Assembly: GCA_015489465.1 (NCBI GenBank)
Contig: WFZS01000071.1
Coordinates: forward strand, 1 to 35,918
Direction: 5' to 3'
Length of the DNA stretch: 35,918 nt
Source: Bacteroidales bacterium
GTDB taxonomy: Bacteria > Bacteroidota > Bacteroidia > Bacteroidales > F082
The notes below the pieces were generated by a model, which was not told where the DNA came from, ran no database searches, and saw only the letters and a program-made list of their open reading frames with translations. Of this stretch, positions 34,149 through 35,918 are shown piece after piece. Numbering within the stretch: the first letter of the stretch is position 1; each line of letters opens with the position of its first letter. The translations under genes were made by a program, and so were the position numbers.

Positions 34149-34262
34149 ATGTACACAGAACAGATAATATGGTTTATAGTTTGGCCTGTATTTATATGGT
34201 TTTCATATAAAATGGTTAGGTTGGCATTAAAAAAGTTTGAAAAAAATTCACGGAAAAGTTAA
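34149..34262 (+). CDS. 37-residue single-helix protein, CydX-like position
   Basis: This small gene runs from an ATG at 34149 to TAA and encodes 37 residues: MYTEQIIWFIVWPVFIW, then FSYKMVRLALKKF and a basic tail. One tryptophan-rich hydrophobic helix (about residues 5-20) and a positive C-terminus make it a tiny membrane protein. A purine-rich site AAGAAAGGG (34132-34140) lies 8 bases before the start, which is unusual support in this phylum. It comes 30 bases after cydB on the same strand. CydX and CydS-type subunits have the same size and place, but the sequence is not clearly homologous to enteric CydX, so the call rests on position and form. Confidence 0.65.
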   Translation: MYTEQIIWFIVWPVFIWFSYKMVRLALKKFEKNSRKS

Positions 34263-34287
34263 AACATCCGTAAATAAAGTTCCGGTG

Positions 34288-35826
34288 TTAATATTTAAGC
34301 ATTTTACGCCGGATCTTTCTTTTTTGTCTTTTATTCAAACTGAAAAAGCATCCTCCCAGATTATCAGGATTACATCTTCCTTTATCCAAAAAGAATTTTA
34401 TTGCAAAATAGATATCTGCATTATTCAAATCCCGCATATCCAACAACGAAAGTAAAGATTCGGTACCGATAAACAAATTGTATATACGTAATGAAAGACC
34501 TGCACGAAAAAGGTTATAATTAACTACCGATAAGGGCATGCTTACCCCGAAATTTAACGACTCATATCTGGGAACAAAAGCCAACTGGGCAGCTCTTTTT
34601 ACATCTTTCAAGTGAAACTGAACAGGCTGTATGGCAAACAAAGACGCATAAAAATGACGATAAATGTGATAATCGAATTGCATACTTACCGCCGACGGCA
34701 ACCCTATATAAATGGTTGAATCAACAAATGAAGAATCCGGGTCCCCCGTTAACTCGTTGCTTATATACCGCATGTAATCATTTATAGTATTTCCTTTCGG
34801 ATTTAATAAAGTATCGGGTATGGCAAATGTATTTGTCACATAATAGTTATGTAACCCCGCATTTTTTTTAAACCTGATTCCACCGAAATCCAAAAATGAC
34901 AACCCTATTCTATAATAGTAATCTTCATACATATATGCACACATCTTTTCCTCTCTTCTATTTTTGGGAACATACACCTTACGTTTTTTTGTGTAAACAA
35001 TTCCGGCATCCAAACCCAAACCGAACCCCAGTGTTTTGCCTAATATAAACTTTTTGACATTATAGTTTTTAAAATCATCACCGAGAGCATAACCTATATC
35101 GGCATCCATTTCATAGTAAAAAACGTTTATGTTGTCGGGAACCAAATAGTCAAGCTTTTTAAAAGTTGAATAAAAGGCGTTTTTACCCAGAAGAATCTTG
35201 CCGGTTATTCCGAATGAGAAAGAAGATTTAGATTTTGTATAATATTCATAAGCATATGTTAAATTTATTTCATTCCAGGTCATTTCCGAAATACTGAAAA
35301 CCGAATCATTGAACCTTTGTTTCTGTAACGGTTTATAAGTCAAGTCTTCATACGAAAAAACTCCTACATCCCAAGGTATATTAACCTCTGAGTTAGCAGT
35401 TCTTACCAACATCGACATCCCGAAAGAGTGATGTTTGAATTGCAACATTGCTGAAGGCCCCATTATTTTTCCCGAAACATTGCCCCATTTAGCTAATGAA
35501 TCTTTATAATAAAAAAAGTGTTTGCGAAAACTGAAAACACTATCATTTACTAAAGTCTTCAACGGGATAACTCCGAAAAAGTTACTATCTTCTTTTGGAA
35601 TATATAAATAATTATTTGCAAAATCGGCAGAGCCGCCTATAATATTTACGTCAAAAAAATGTTTACTATGACTTATAAGAGCCGGATTTATCTGTGCCGA
35701 CCAAATACCACCTCGATTATCTGTAGTAATACCTAAAGCTTCTTGAGAACGAACTTCCGGACAATTAACAAATAAAATAACAGCTATTAATTGAATTAAA
35801 AAGTAACCGCTAAATTTCCTACTCAT
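34288..35826 (-). CDS. DUF5723-like outer-membrane protein
   Basis: The protein has 512 residues. A signal peptide ends near CPEVRSQ. The mature part starts ALGITTDNRGGIWSAQINPALI, a pattern seen in Bacteroidota beta-barrel proteins (N-P-A-x-x near the start) and close to DUF5723. Alternating aromatic beta strands continue to YFAIKFFLDKGRCNP, and the last 25 residues are very basic, which is odd for a barrel end and suggests a periplasmic or exposed tail. A perfect -7 box lies 43 bases upstream. It is convergent with the cyd operon, with only 25 bases between the two stop codons. Function is unknown. Confidence 0.7.
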   Translation of the reverse strand: MSRKFSGYFLIQLIAVILFVNCPEVRSQEALGITTDNRGGIWSAQINPALISHSKHFFDVNIIGGSADFANNYLYIPKEDSNFFGVIPLKTLVNDSVFSFRKHFFYYKDSLAKWGNVSGKIMGPSAMLQFKHHSFGMSMLVRTANSEVNIPWDVGVFSYEDLTYKPLQKQRFNDSVFSISEMTWNEINLTYAYEYYTKSKSSFSFGITGKILLGKNAFYSTFKKLDYLVPDNINVFYYEMDADIGYALGDDFKNYNVKKFILGKTLGFGLGLDAGIVYTKKRKVYVPKNRREEKMCAYMYEDYYYRIGLSFLDFGGIRFKKNAGLHNYYVTNTFAIPDTLLNPKGNTINDYMRYISNELTGDPDSSFVDSTIYIGLPSAVSMQFDYHIYRHFYASLFAIQPVQFHLKDVKRAAQLAFVPRYESLNFGVSMPLSVVNYNLFRAGLSLRIYNLFIGTESLLSLLDMRDLNNADIYFAIKFFLDKGRCNPDNLGGCFFSLNKRQKRKIRRKMLKY

Positions 35827-35869
35827 AAAACCAAATCAAAAAAACAAATCAATATTCACAATTACGCGA

Positions 35870-35877
35870 CAAAGTTA
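35870..35877 (-). promoter_or_regulatory. Bacteroidota -7 box for the DUF5723-like gene
   Basis: On the minus strand this reads TAACTTTG, identical to the box before the GH3 gene and a perfect match to TAnnTTTG. A TTG on the same strand at 35900-35902 is at a workable distance for a -33 element. The leader would be about 36 bases. Confidence 0.6.
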
Positions 35878-35918
35878 TTATTTTCACAATCATTATTATC
35901 AATAAATAATTATAAATA

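Overview
The window looks like chromosomal DNA from a Bacteroidota bacterium. It is AT-rich in most parts. Perfect matches to the Bacteroidota -7 promoter box TAnnTTTG lie upstream of seven transcription units. One secreted protein ends in a type IX secretion-like sorting domain, and families typical of this phylum occur (DUF4492 next to cydA, DUF2490, DUF3109, a DUF5723-like protein). The species cannot be named from the sequence alone. No rRNA, tRNA, CRISPR array, insertion sequence or phage gene was seen.

Bases 1-5968 hold a tight leftward operon. In transcription order it encodes an RsbW-like ATPase fused to a GNAT acetyltransferase, an MFS exporter, a divergent adenylate-forming protein, a PaaK-like adenylate-forming ligase, and a LuxE-like acyl-protein synthetase cut by the window edge. 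Sampled lines are richer in G+C than most of the window. It looks like a small acyl-activation and export pathway with a regulatory-type ATPase, and I know of no characterised system with this set of genes.

Bases 6000-10700 are housekeeping-like: a pyrophosphate-type phosphofructokinase; a convergent three-gene unit (alpha/beta hydrolase lipoprotein, small membrane protein, D-2-hydroxyacid dehydrogenase); and a DUF3109 protein. Bases 10778-14212 encode a 1144-residue secreted protein with fibronectin-like and lamin-tail-like domains and a type IX-like C-terminus.

Bases 14408-27827 form a leftward seven-gene saccharide operon. A GH3 glycosidase comes first, followed by six sulfatases of four apparent subfamilies. 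One of these is a 1025-residue fusion of an S1_7-like sulfatase, a divergent GH10 domain and a carbohydrate-binding-like domain. All carry signal peptides and appear active. The locus resembles a polysaccharide utilization locus for a sulfated, possibly xylose-containing glycan, but the window holds no SusC/SusD pair, regulator or sulfatase-maturing enzyme.

Bases 27899-30198 encode a SulP transporter and a beta-carbonic anhydrase in one operon, probably for bicarbonate. A DUF2490 outer-membrane protein follows. Then comes a cytochrome bd oxidase operon: DUF4492, cydA, cydB, and a 37-residue single-helix protein at the CydX position. A DUF5723-like outer-membrane protein closes the window on the minus strand.
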